This document shows positions 41,911 to 48,837 of a stretch of DNA of 64,000 bases, piece by piece. Source of the stretch: a virus; IMG/VR virus record IMGVR_UViG_3300035680_001201, positions 1 to 64,000 of that record; one strand, written 5' to 3'. How positions within the stretch are numbered: position 1 is the stretch's first letter; the number at the start of each line of letters is the position of its first letter. The notes below the pieces were generated by a model. It made no database searches. It had not been told where the DNA came from and saw only the letters and a program-made list of their open reading frames with translations. The translations under genes and the position numbers were made by a program.

Positions 41911-42192
41911 ATGAAGAGAAAACATTACTATTATTTTGAATTGGCTAAGGGAGATGGTTATCTTTTATATGATGGGGAGAATCTAATAAAATTAGATTCT
42001 CCTCTTTCTATTGGCGATGAACGTGAAGTTAAGAATGCAGTAACTAAACTTCCTAAAGATAAAAACGGTAAAATGCCAATTGTGACTTATTCTGAACTAA
42101 CAGATGTTAAGATATCATCATCTAAGATAGTGTTTGACTTTAAGCGTGGTACTACTATAGACTTTGAAGAACGAAACAAAAAGAAAACCTAA
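41911..42192 (+). CDS. Small hypothetical protein
   Basis: A 93-residue, basic protein of beta-rich character (His-Tyr-Tyr-Tyr-Phe-Glu-Leu, Lys-Ile-Val-Phe-Asp-Phe-Lys). It has no recognisable motif. Its TAA overlaps the ATG of the next gene (taatg), so the two are translationally coupled. Confidence 0.6.
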   Translation: MKRKHYYYFELAKGDGYLLYDGENLIKLDSPLSIGDEREVKNAVTKLPKDKNGKMPIVTYSELTDVKISSSKIVFDFKRGTTIDFEERNKKKT

Positions 42193-43367
42193 TGAATCAA
42201 TTTTTCCAAATAGACGATTTTCCATATGACGTAGAAAAACAAAAGTTCATAGACAATATGAACTATTTGAAGTCTATGAGCGTAGAAGAAGCTACGTTTT
42301 ATAAGAAATGGGAAGAGGTCAGAGAATATCGTAACTTTGCGTCCCGATCAGATGATGTTAAGTATAAAATCTGGAAGCCAACTGATATTTACAATGAAGA
42401 ATTGACGTTGAAAGAATTGGATGAATTGAATCCTACTATGGTTCATGTTGAAACGGAACAACAAGAATTGGATTGGTTGATGTTGCGTGTATTTTGTCAT
42501 ACGATGGAGTTTAGTCAAACTCCGGGTAGGTTTTTGAAGTTTCTCATCACAGACGGTAACAGTGAGCGCACACGGTACCTAGGAGCGGTTTCTGTATCAA
42601 GTGACGTTATTACCATTACGGATCGTGACAAGTATATTGGATGGACTCCAAAGAACAAGTTGGAAGAGGGCAAATTGACGCATAGTGCGATTGGAAGTTG
42701 TATTATGAGTACTCAGCCGTTTGGATATAATTTTTTAGGTGGTAAGTTGGTTGCGTGTTTGGTCACATCATCTGTGGTTAGAGATGTTTGGAAGAAACTT
42801 TATAATCAAACTTTGGTTGGCATGACTACTACTAGTTTATATGGTAGTTATAGTATGTATAATAGTTTGAAATGGTGGCACAAGTGTGGTACAAGTACTG
42901 GTAAAATACCTATTAAGCCAGACGACCATGTATATCAGATTTGGCATGATTGGATCAAGGAGAACAAATCTGAGGAATATACCAAGAAAATGACACAAAA
43001 GGATGATGTGTCTGGACCAGTAACAGGTGCTAAACAGCGAGTTATAAGCATGATATTTCAGGAATTGAATATTAAAACTCAAAATTATGTTCATGGGTAT
43101 GAGCGTGGTGTCTACTATAGTAGTTTTTATGAAAATACCAAGGAATTCTTACAAAACAAGGTAAATGAAGACCAACTGGTGATGAAAAAGTTGTTTTTTG
43201 ATGATAAAAAGGCTATTTTGGACTGGTGGAAAGTAAAAGCCAAAGATAGATATTTGAAATTGAAGTCTGAAAATAACCTTAAGAAGGACATATTGTACTA
43301 TAACTCTATAATGGATATGTCATATAACACCGCTAAGAGTAATTTTTTTCAAGAGGTTGGTAGATAA
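42192..43367 (+). CDS. Unknown protein, possibly DUF4338/DruA-like
   Basis: A 391-residue protein. A central segment (about 115-225) has an Arg-Tyr-Leu-Gly-Ala-Val-Ser strand, then Thr-Asp-Arg-Asp-Lys-Tyr-Ile-Gly-Trp. It continues with Gly-Gly-Lys-Leu-Val-Ala-Cys-Leu and ends in Gly-Met-Thr-Thr-Thr-Ser-Leu-Tyr-Gly. The 'Leu-Gly-Ala...Arg-Asp-x-x-Ile-Gly-Trp' layout recalls DUF4338, the family of the Druantia protein DruA, but the match is by eye and partial. The flanking N- and C-terminal regions are helical and charged. It is coupled to the upstream 93-residue protein and ends before a TATTTATA box. A GNAT-like or nucleic-acid-modifying role is possible but unproven. Confidence 0.5.
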   Translation: MNQFFQIDDFPYDVEKQKFIDNMNYLKSMSVEEATFYKKWEEVREYRNFASRSDDVKYKIWKPTDIYNEELTLKELDELNPTMVHVETEQQELDWLMLRVFCHTMEFSQTPGRFLKFLITDGNSERTRYLGAVSVSSDVITITDRDKYIGWTPKNKLEEGKLTHSAIGSCIMSTQPFGYNFLGGKLVACLVTSSVVRDVWKKLYNQTLVGMTTTSLYGSYSMYNSLKWWHKCGTSTGKIPIKPDDHVYQIWHDWIKENKSEEYTKKMTQKDDVSGPVTGAKQRVISMIFQELNIKTQNYVHGYERGVYYSSFYENTKEFLQNKVNEDQLVMKKLFFDDKKAILDWWKVKAKDRYLKLKSENNLKKDILYYNSIMDMSYNTAKSNFFQEVGR

Positions 43368-43372
43368 GTTTA

Positions 43373-43380
43373 TATTTATA
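43373..43380 (+). promoter_or_regulatory. TATTTATA box before the virion-tip-like protein gene
   Basis: Perfect TATTTATA six bases after the preceding stop and 23 nt before the GTG at 43404. It again precedes a likely structural gene. Confidence 0.42.
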
Positions 43381-43403
43381 TAGCACAAGAAACAGGATTT
43401 TTT

Positions 43404-44033
43404 GTGTTAGACTTTATTTCTTATAACAGATTCAATACGTTTATTGATCGTTTAGTCACAGTACGTACTACTGTGACTTCTACGTCTTACGTAGATAACT
43501 CTCCAAATGATTTGTTTACCAGTCCAACTGGTACAATTCTTCAAAAGAGAGGAAATGTATTTTCATATAAATATCCAGGCGATTCTGACTTTACTACTAT
43601 CAATTATGCCAATAATTCGATAGAAAAACTGTGTAAGAAATATGAGGTGTTATTAAGTGGCGGGGTTAATAGAAATGTAACTTGGATTAAAACGGATAAT
43701 AGTCCTAATAAAACGTGGGCAAATCGTGGTGTTAGTGTACAAGAGTGTATTATTTGTGAAATAGCACCTTCAGCACCATGTGCAACACCTATTGTTACAT
43801 ATATAATTCCTACGTATCCAATTCCTACGTATCCATTGCCAAATTGTTGTGGTGATTTGGGTGATTCTGTGACTATCAATACATTGAGAGTTACTACGTT
43901 GATTGTAGACAGCACTACAGATTGTCCTCCATCAACGGCTGGAACGTATGGACAAATCTCAGTTTGTGAAAATTATTTATATATTTACGACAGTGCTGGA
44001 TGGAAACGCTTTGAACTTTCTAATTATTATTGA
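43404..44033 (+). CDS. Virion-tip or fibre-like protein
   Basis: A 209-residue protein from a GTG start placed after a TATTTATA box. The first half is beta-rich with Thr/Val/Ser repeats. A Pro-rich hinge follows near 130-145 (repeated Ile-Pro-Thr-Tyr-Pro). The C-terminal module has Ser-Thr-Ala-Gly-Thr-Tyr-Gly-Gln-Ile, Cys-Glu-Asn-Tyr-Leu-Tyr-Ile-Tyr-Asp and Gly-Trp-Lys-Arg. That module is repeated in the next gene and resembles the fibre cap at 2255-2312 (Leu-Tyr-Val-Tyr-Asp...Trp). Such 'label' domains usually end phage fibres or appendages. It overlaps the following ORF region by a few bases. The virion location is inferred. Confidence 0.6.
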   Translation: MLDFISYNRFNTFIDRLVTVRTTVTSTSYVDNSPNDLFTSPTGTILQKRGNVFSYKYPGDSDFTTINYANNSIEKLCKKYEVLLSGGVNRNVTWIKTDNSPNKTWANRGVSVQECIICEIAPSAPCATPIVTYIIPTYPIPTYPLPNCCGDLGDSVTINTLRVTTLIVDSTTDCPPSTAGTYGQISVCENYLYIYDSAGWKRFELSNYY

Positions 44034-44035
44034 TT

Positions 44036-44227
44036 ATGGCAGACACATGTGATGAAATTATAGCGGGAACTGCGACAATCACAACATTAATTGTGAATGA
44101 TCCGGGTTCTTGTACACCTACACCAAGTACTGCTGGTACGTTTGGACAGATTATTGTTTGTGAAAATTACATTTATGTCTACGACGGCGTTCAATGGAAA
44201 CGTGGTGAGTTGAGCGTATTTTCATAA
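44036..44227 (+). CDS. Short paralogue of the virion-tip-like protein
   Basis: 63 residues from the ATG at 44036 (Met-Ala-Asp-Thr-Cys); an ATG at 44030 in the same frame overlaps the previous stop. It consists of little more than the C-terminal module of the preceding gene: Thr-Ile-Thr-Thr-Leu-Ile-Val, Ser-Thr-Ala-Gly-Thr-Phe-Gly-Gln-Ile, Cys-Glu-Asn-Tyr-Ile-Tyr-Val-Tyr-Asp, Trp-Lys-Arg. It is therefore a tandem duplication that kept only the tip domain. It may co-assemble with, or replace, the longer protein. Confidence 0.65.
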   Translation: MADTCDEIIAGTATITTLIVNDPGSCTPTPSTAGTFGQIIVCENYIYVYDGVQWKRGELSVFS

Positions 44228-44234
44228 AAAATAC

Positions 44235-44277
44235 TTTACATAGAACTTTACGCATGATAAAGTATTGTCATGCGTAA
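44235..44277 (+). promoter_or_regulatory. Promoter and operator-like palindrome over the UV endonuclease start
   Basis: -35 TTTACA (44235-44240), 17-bp spacer, -10 TAAAGT (44258-44263), with the ATG at 44270 near the expected transcription start. A perfect 10-bp inverted repeat TTACGCATGA (44248-44257) / TCATGCGTAA (44268-44277) encloses the -10 box and covers the start codon. A second repeat ATACTTTA / TAAAGTAT (44231-44238, 44258-44265) overlaps it. Confidence 0.5.
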
Positions 44278-45217
44278 TTTACGTTTCGGACTTTGTTGTA
44301 TTTCCCTCAAACTTCAAGAACAGGGAATTCAATCATCTACCATGACTAAAACTCGTTTCCTTCAATTGGAACGAGTCAACGCCGAACGTATTGTTGCGGA
44401 TCGGACCCTAAACAACGTAGTTGTAACACGTAAAACCCTAGAGTATTGTGTGTCTCGTAAGTGGAATTACCGTATCAGTAGCGGTATGATGCCGTTGGAA
44501 ACACTTCCAGAAGCAAATCTTTCAATTGAAACCACTTACAACTTTGACAAAATCAAACGTGAGTTTGAATTGTGTGCATCTGTAATCAAACAAAATAACA
44601 TTCGTTGTTCGACACATCCCGATCAATTTGTGGTTCCTGCTAGCGCAAATCCCAATGTAGTTCAAAAATCTGTTATTGAGTTGAAAGCTCATGGAAAAAT
44701 GATGGATTATCTAGGACTTCCACAATCTTATGATGCACCTATCAATATTCATATGAATTGTTTCAAAGGTGCTGATATAAAAGACATCGCAAAGCGTTTT
44801 ATTGACGTATACAACGATCTTCCTGTGAATGTGAAGAGTAGATTGGTTTTGGAAAACGAAGACAAGCCTAACAGTTGGAATGTGGAACAACTGTATGAAC
44901 ATGTTTATCAACAGACTGGAATTCCCATTACTTACGACAATTTGCACTTTCGGTGTAATCCGGGTCGTCAAACTGCCGACGAAGCAATTTCTATGGCAAA
45001 AAACACATGGCAACAATATGTTCCGTTGTTTCATTTTAGTGATAACGACCCCACTGAAAAAAACGTGCGTGCTCATGGATATTATGTCACGTCATTTCCC
45101 GAAGAATTTCATAATGCCAATTGTCCGTTGGATTTGGAAATGGAGTTTAAAGCCAAAGATTACGCTATTGAAAAGTTTCAAATCGAATTCAATAAAAAAA
45201 TGAATTTAGTTGACTAA
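44270..45217 (+). CDS. UV damage endonuclease (UvdE/UvsE family)
   Basis: A 315-residue TIM-barrel endonuclease. It begins with Leu-Arg-Phe-Gly-Leu-Cys-Cys-Ile-Ser. Metal-binding residues are visible in Ser-Thr-His-Pro-Asp-Gln-Phe, Ile-Asn-Ile-His-Met-Asn, Leu-Val-Leu-Glu-Asn-Glu-Asp, Tyr-Asp-Asn-Leu-His and His-Phe-Ser-Asp. It nicks DNA 5' to UV photoproducts and other lesions, starting excision repair, and it plays the part that DenV plays in T4. The gene has its own promoter with a palindrome over its start, and its last codons contain the next promoter's -35 box. The C-terminal His-Gly-Tyr-Tyr-Val motif is also typical of the family. Confidence 0.88.
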   Translation: MRNLRFGLCCISLKLQEQGIQSSTMTKTRFLQLERVNAERIVADRTLNNVVVTRKTLEYCVSRKWNYRISSGMMPLETLPEANLSIETTYNFDKIKREFELCASVIKQNNIRCSTHPDQFVVPASANPNVVQKSVIELKAHGKMMDYLGLPQSYDAPINIHMNCFKGADIKDIAKRFIDVYNDLPVNVKSRLVLENEDKPNSWNVEQLYEHVYQQTGIPITYDNLHFRCNPGRQTADEAISMAKNTWQQYVPLFHFSDNDPTEKNVRAHGYYVTSFPEEFHNANCPLDLEMEFKAKDYAIEKFQIEFNKKMNLVD

Positions 45218-45237
45218 GACAATAGTTATGATATGAT
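45210..45237 (+). promoter_or_regulatory. Sigma70-like promoter of the small basic protein genes
   Basis: -35 TTGACT (45210-45215, inside the end of the UV endonuclease gene), 16-bp spacer, -10 TATGAT (45232-45237). It leads into a cluster from 45291 to the kinase and sugar genes. Confidence 0.6.
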
Positions 45238-45290
45238 AGAGGTAAGTTAGTTCTAAAACTAATGAAATAAATAAAAAATATAAAAGTTAT

Positions 45291-45527
45291 ATGAAGATTA
45301 TTAATGATTCACGTCGTAAGACGTATTTTGTTCAACGAAAGAATACAACAATTAACACTTATATTGCTGGCCCAACGAATGGCGCACATCGTGCGACTCG
45401 TATGACTATTCAGTCGGGAAAGACTCGATTGGATCTTAACGGTCGTCAGATTCGAGCAATTCGTGAAGTACTTGATGCAAGTAAGAATGTTGCTGGTGTT
45501 CGTACTCGTAAGAACGTTAAGAAGTAA
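45291..45527 (+). CDS. Small basic protein
   Basis: A 78-residue, strongly basic protein (many Arg/Lys, with Arg-Thr-Arg-Lys-Asn-Val-Lys-Lys at the end). The middle has a helix with Leu-Asn-Gly-Arg-Gln-Ile-Arg-Ala-Ile-Arg. This would suit nucleic acid binding. It is the first gene after a sigma70-like promoter, with a 53-nt leader. No family recognised. Confidence 0.6.
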   Translation: MKIINDSRRKTYFVQRKNTTINTYIAGPTNGAHRATRMTIQSGKTRLDLNGRQIRAIREVLDASKNVAGVRTRKNVKK

Positions 45528-45546
45528 ACACTAAATTATAGAGAGT

Positions 45547-45693
45547 ATGGGAAAGACTTATAGACGCAATTCGGATTCTTTTGAACGTAAGCGTAAGAAT
45601 AAAAATCGGATGGAAAACTTCAAAGGAAAGTCTAAACCGATGAAATTTGACAAAAATCGTATTTCTGGAAAAGACGACGAAGAATATGCTTAA
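45547..45693 (+). CDS. Very small basic protein, 48 residues
   Basis: ATG at 45547, stop at 45691-45693. It encodes 48 residues of which roughly half are Lys, Arg, Asp or Glu (Tyr-Arg-Arg-Asn-Ser, Arg-Lys-Arg-Lys-Asn-Lys-Asn-Arg). It ends acidic (Asp-Asp-Glu-Glu-Tyr-Ala). Support comes from position: it is 19 bp after the previous basic gene, and its stop overlaps the ATG of the next (ATGCTTAA). Such mini-proteins are common in T4-like phages. Function unknown. Confidence 0.55.
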   Translation: MGKTYRRNSDSFERKRKNKNRMENFKGKSKPMKFDKNRISGKDDEEYA

Positions 45694-46003
45694 AAAGATT
45701 ATAATTACACTATTAGTAATATTATCTTTGTTAACCTATAAGTTTCAATCACTGATACCACTGGGATTTATTCTGGTGGTATTTTATTTGGCACAGGTCG
45801 ATAAGATGTTACTGATCAATAAAAATATTATTGATGAAAATACAGTTCACACTAATAAGGTTATAACAACTTTACTAAACAATCAAAAAGTGTTATTGTC
45901 AGATCTTAAACTGTTAAGAAACGAAATCAATAAAAACCATAAGAATGGCAACAAAAAAATCATCAGTAAAGAAGTCAAAAAAGGAATTGACAGACAACAG
46001 TAA
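45686..46003 (+). CDS. Small membrane protein with coiled-coil tail
   Basis: 105 residues from the ATG at 45686 (Met-Leu-Lys-Lys-Ile-Ile-Ile). An upstream start at 45647 would add charged residues before the membrane segment. Two hydrophobic stretches at about 4-16 and 21-36 make a membrane hairpin or one long anchor. Then follows a helical Asn/Lys/Leu-rich segment with heptads and a basic end. It overlaps both neighbours. Membrane-anchored holin-like or exclusion proteins have similar size, but no specific match is seen. Confidence 0.6.
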   Translation: MLKKIIITLLVILSLLTYKFQSLIPLGFILVVFYLAQVDKMLLINKNIIDENTVHTNKVITTLLNNQKVLLSDLKLLRNEINKNHKNGNKKIISKEVKKGIDRQQ

Positions 46004-46460
46004 TGTACCAAAAGCATTAGGTTTGTTTGATCATGTCAATCACATTCGTGGTGTACAAAACCCAAAATATTTTTCAACACTGAGTGATGCTGATAAAAAG
46101 AGTTTTACTCATGTGATGTTGATGAAGTTTTTGTCAATGGATCGTAATGCTCTTGATTCACTTTCTTATATTGGAAAGTATCAAGATAGTATGCCCTCTG
46201 AAAATTTTTATACTGTATTGACGGCTATAGTACCACGTACCAATCAGTTTCATAAGTATATTAAAGCGGCTAAGAACAATTACGATGACGAGTTTTACAA
46301 ACTATTGGCGAGGTGGTATGAATGTTCATCATCAGAAGCAGAAGAATATTCTGAGATTCTTGGACAAACGGATGATGGAATCAAAGAAATGATCAATATA
46401 TGTAAAGCATATGGTTTGACGGATGGTGAAGTAGAAAAGTTAATGACTAATGAAAAATAA
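45945..46460 (+). CDS. Probable sliding-clamp-loader small subunit (gp62-like)
   Basis: A 171-residue protein overlapping the preceding gene by 59 bp. After a Lys-rich start it has Leu-Phe-Asp-His-Val-Asn-His-Ile, then Tyr-Phe-Ser-Thr-Leu-Ser-Asp-Ala-Asp-Lys-Lys-Ser-Phe. A helical pattern follows to Leu-Ala-Arg-Trp-Tyr-Glu-Cys-Ser-Ser-Ser-Glu-Ala-Glu-Glu-Tyr. This resembles gp62 of T4-like phages, which joins gp44 to load the gp45 clamp. The Ser-Glu-Ala-Glu-Glu-Tyr motif and length (T4 gp62 is 187 residues) support this. gp44 and gp45 are not in the window. Identification by eye only. Confidence 0.5.
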   Translation: MATKKSSVKKSKKELTDNSNVPKALGLFDHVNHIRGVQNPKYFSTLSDADKKSFTHVMLMKFLSMDRNALDSLSYIGKYQDSMPSENFYTVLTAIVPRTNQFHKYIKAAKNNYDDEFYKLLARWYECSSSEAEEYSEILGQTDDGIKEMINICKAYGLTDGEVEKLMTNEK

Positions 46461-47115
46461 ACTTTATATTGGAATATCAGGAGTAGCAAGATCTGGAAAA
46501 AATCTGTTTTGCGACATTTCTAAGAAAATTATATCTGAAAAATATGGATTGACATGTAGTTCATATGCACTTGCATTTTCTTTAAAGAACGATTGTAAAG
46601 AGTTTGTCAAAGATAAATTGGGATTGGATGTATTTACAGAAGAGACTGAAGAAAAAAAGATCTTTAGAGAAATGCTTGTTTGGTATGGTGATGTCAAACG
46701 TAAACAATCACATGGACGGTATTGGACTGAAAAGCTTCAATCTGAAATGGAAAAGGATGATTCTGATGTTATTTTTATAACTGACATACGTTATAACTTT
46801 TATCCTAAAGATGAGGTATATTGGATCAACAATGATTTGAACGGTAAGTTGATTCACATATCAAAATACACATATGGTTTCCCTACTGATGGTAGACGTA
46901 TTCGTGGTGATATTGCTAATACAAATCAAAAGATTTGGGTAGAACCTGTCAATGATCATGAACGATGGAACGATCCGAAGGTTAAGGCTGAAGCTGATTA
47001 TGTTGTCGAATGGCCTCATGTAAAATCAGAAGGTAAAACTTATCAAGATATAATTAATGATGATCAATTAAATAAGATAATATCACCTATATATGAACGT
47101 ATATTTTCCGTATGA
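46450..47115 (+). CDS. Deoxynucleoside monophosphate kinase-like P-loop protein
   Basis: A 221-residue protein. The N-terminal P-loop Gly-Ile-Ser-Gly-Val-Ala-Arg-Ser-Gly-Lys-Asn is followed by a helical lid region with Arg-Glu-Met-Leu-Val-Trp-Tyr-Gly-Asp. An Asp-Ile-Arg-Tyr strand (Ile-Thr-Asp-Ile-Arg-Tyr-Asn) is typical of T4 gp1-like dNMP kinases. It would convert dNMPs to dNDPs and so complement the reductase and dUTPase. It overlaps the genes on both sides by a few bases and thus lies in one transcript with the clamp-loader-like and RmlA genes. Confidence 0.72.
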   Translation: MKNKLYIGISGVARSGKNLFCDISKKIISEKYGLTCSSYALAFSLKNDCKEFVKDKLGLDVFTEETEEKKIFREMLVWYGDVKRKQSHGRYWTEKLQSEMEKDDSDVIFITDIRYNFYPKDEVYWINNDLNGKLIHISKYTYGFPTDGRRIRGDIANTNQKIWVEPVNDHERWNDPKVKAEADYVVEWPHVKSEGKTYQDIINDDQLNKIISPIYERIFSV

Positions 47116-47954
47116 AAGGTATTATTTTATCAGGCGGTACAGGATCTAGGTTATATCCATTGACAACAGTTGTTAATAAACAATTGTTGCCGGTATATGA
47201 TAAACCGATGATTTATTATCCACTATCAACATTAATTTCTTGTGGAATCAAAGATATTTGCATCATATCATCATATGATTTTCTTCCATTGTACCAAAAG
47301 TTATTTGGTGATGGTGAACATTTAGGATTGAATCTGACCTACAAGGTACAACCAAAACCGGATGGTATTGCACAATCGTTTTTGATTGCTGAAGACTTTA
47401 TTGGTAACGACAGTGTTTGTTTGATTTTGGGTGACAATGTGTTTCACGGATTCAACCGTATGAAGGTCGATTTCACCGGTGCGGTAATATTTGCTTATAA
47501 AGTAAACAATCCTCAAGAATATGGTGTAATTGAGTTTGATTCTAACGGCAAAGCGTTGTCTATTGAAGAGAAACCAAAGATGCCTAAAAGCAAATATGCG
47601 GTTCCTGGCCTATATTTTTACGACAATAATGTAATTGAATATTCTAGAATATTGAAACCTTCCAAACGTGGTGAATATGAGATCACCGATATCAACCGTA
47701 GATATATGGAAGAGGGGAATTTGAATGTAGTAAAAATGCCAAAAGGTACGGTTTGGTTGGATGCAGGGTCACCAACAACATTGGGACAAGCAAGTAATTA
47801 TGTACAGACTGTACAAGACCGTCAAGGATGTAAAATTGCATGTATTGAAGAAGAGTGTTTAAATCAAAAATTTATCGATCAAACACAATTTGTTAAATTG
47901 ATAGAAAAAACGCCAAAATCGGAATATAGAAATTATTTAGAATCTGTCATATGA
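47112..47954 (+). CDS. rmlA: Glucose-1-phosphate thymidylyltransferase
   Basis: A 280-residue protein, the usual RmlA length (about 290). The nucleotide-binding start Gly-Ile-Ile-Leu-Ser-Gly-Gly-Thr-Gly-Ser-Arg-Leu-Tyr-Pro-Leu-Thr is complete. So is Lys-Gln-Leu-Leu-Pro-Val-Tyr-Asp-Lys-Pro-Met. The Gln-Pro-Lys-Pro-Asp-Gly-Ile-Ala-Gln substrate loop and Leu-Ile-Leu-Gly-Asp-Asn metal motif follow, then Glu-Ile-Thr-Asp-Ile-Asn near the end. It makes dTDP-glucose from dTTP and glucose-1-phosphate, the first step of deoxysugar synthesis. The ATG overlaps the previous stop (ATGA). Downstream lie reductase, methyltransferase and RmlB genes, forming a sugar cassette. Confidence 0.93.
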   Translation: MKGIILSGGTGSRLYPLTTVVNKQLLPVYDKPMIYYPLSTLISCGIKDICIISSYDFLPLYQKLFGDGEHLGLNLTYKVQPKPDGIAQSFLIAEDFIGNDSVCLILGDNVFHGFNRMKVDFTGAVIFAYKVNNPQEYGVIEFDSNGKALSIEEKPKMPKSKYAVPGLYFYDNNVIEYSRILKPSKRGEYEITDINRRYMEEGNLNVVKMPKGTVWLDAGSPTTLGQASNYVQTVQDRQGCKIACIEEECLNQKFIDQTQFVKLIEKTPKSEYRNYLESVI

Positions 47955-47969
47955 TATATATGAACAGTT

Positions 47970-48836
47970 ATGATTTTACTATTAGGCGCATCTGGTTATA
48001 TTGGCCACGAATTCAATAAACAATTATTTCAAAACGGTCTTCCAGTTAGAACGTGTTCAACTCCTACCAAGGAGTTGACGTATACTCATTTGGATCTGTT
48101 ACATAAAACATTAAAGTTAACAACTATAGTTAACTGTGCTGGATATACAGGCAAACCAAATGTGGATGCTTGTGAAACTGATAAACACAATACCATTTAT
48201 GGAAACGTTGTAGTTCCAGAGATGTTATCAATATTTTGCCGTAACAACGGAATTTTACTTGGACATGTATCGTCTGGGTGTATTTATACAGGACGTAGAT
48301 CAGATGGTACGCCATTCACTGAAAACGACCGTCCAAACTTTAGTTTTGAACAAAACAATTGTAGTTTTTATAGCGGAACTAAAGCACTTGCTGAGGATGT
48401 CATTCGACACAATTGGGGCAATCATTATATTTGGAGACTACGTATTCCATTTGAAGAAAAACACAATCCTCGAAACTATTTGTCCAAGATGTTGAATTAT
48501 AAGAAACTTTTGGATGCTGAAAACTCTATATCTAATAAACAAGATTTTGTTAACGCTTGTGTACAAACTCTTGTTAAAAAGGTTCCATACGGAACATATA
48601 ATGTTACAAATACTGGTTTTGTGACTACTAAACAAGTTATTGAAAAGATGCAAAAAACAATTGCTAAAGACAAGATCTTTGAGTTTTTTGACAATGAAGA
48701 TGACTTTTATAAAACGGCTGTAAAAACACCACGTTCAAACTGTGTGATGAGTAATCAAAAGTTGTTGAATGTGGGAATTAAAATGAGAACCGTGGATGAA
48801 GCATTGGATAATTGTTTAGAAAATTGGAAAGAATAA
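47970..48836 (+). CDS. RmlD-like NDP-sugar reductase/epimerase (SDR family)
   Basis: A 288-residue extended short-chain dehydrogenase. The nucleotide motif Gly-Ala-Ser-Gly-Tyr-Ile-Gly is at the N-terminus. It also has Asn-Cys-Ala-Gly-Tyr-Thr-Gly, a Ser-Ser-Gly-Cys-Ile-Tyr active-site strand, and the catalytic Tyr-Ser-Gly-Thr-Lys. The form resembles RmlD and the bifunctional epimerase/reductase of plant-type rhamnose synthesis (UER-like) more than RmlB. It probably reduces a dTDP-4-keto-6-deoxysugar. It sits 15 bp after rmlA and 1 bp before the methyltransferase. Stereochemistry of the product cannot be inferred. Confidence 0.75.
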   Translation: MILLLGASGYIGHEFNKQLFQNGLPVRTCSTPTKELTYTHLDLLHKTLKLTTIVNCAGYTGKPNVDACETDKHNTIYGNVVVPEMLSIFCRNNGILLGHVSSGCIYTGRRSDGTPFTENDRPNFSFEQNNCSFYSGTKALAEDVIRHNWGNHYIWRLRIPFEEKHNPRNYLSKMLNYKKLLDAENSISNKQDFVNACVQTLVKKVPYGTYNVTNTGFVTTKQVIEKMQKTIAKDKIFEFFDNEDDFYKTAVKTPRSNCVMSNQKLLNVGIKMRTVDEALDNCLENWKE

Positions 48837-48837
48837 T

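Noticed and set aside
7057-43380. Reading the TATTTATA boxes as T4-type TATAAATA late promoters firing leftwards
   Set aside because: They would drive antisense transcripts through well-expressed genes, while their positions follow plus-strand starts; kept only as a possible evolutionary link.
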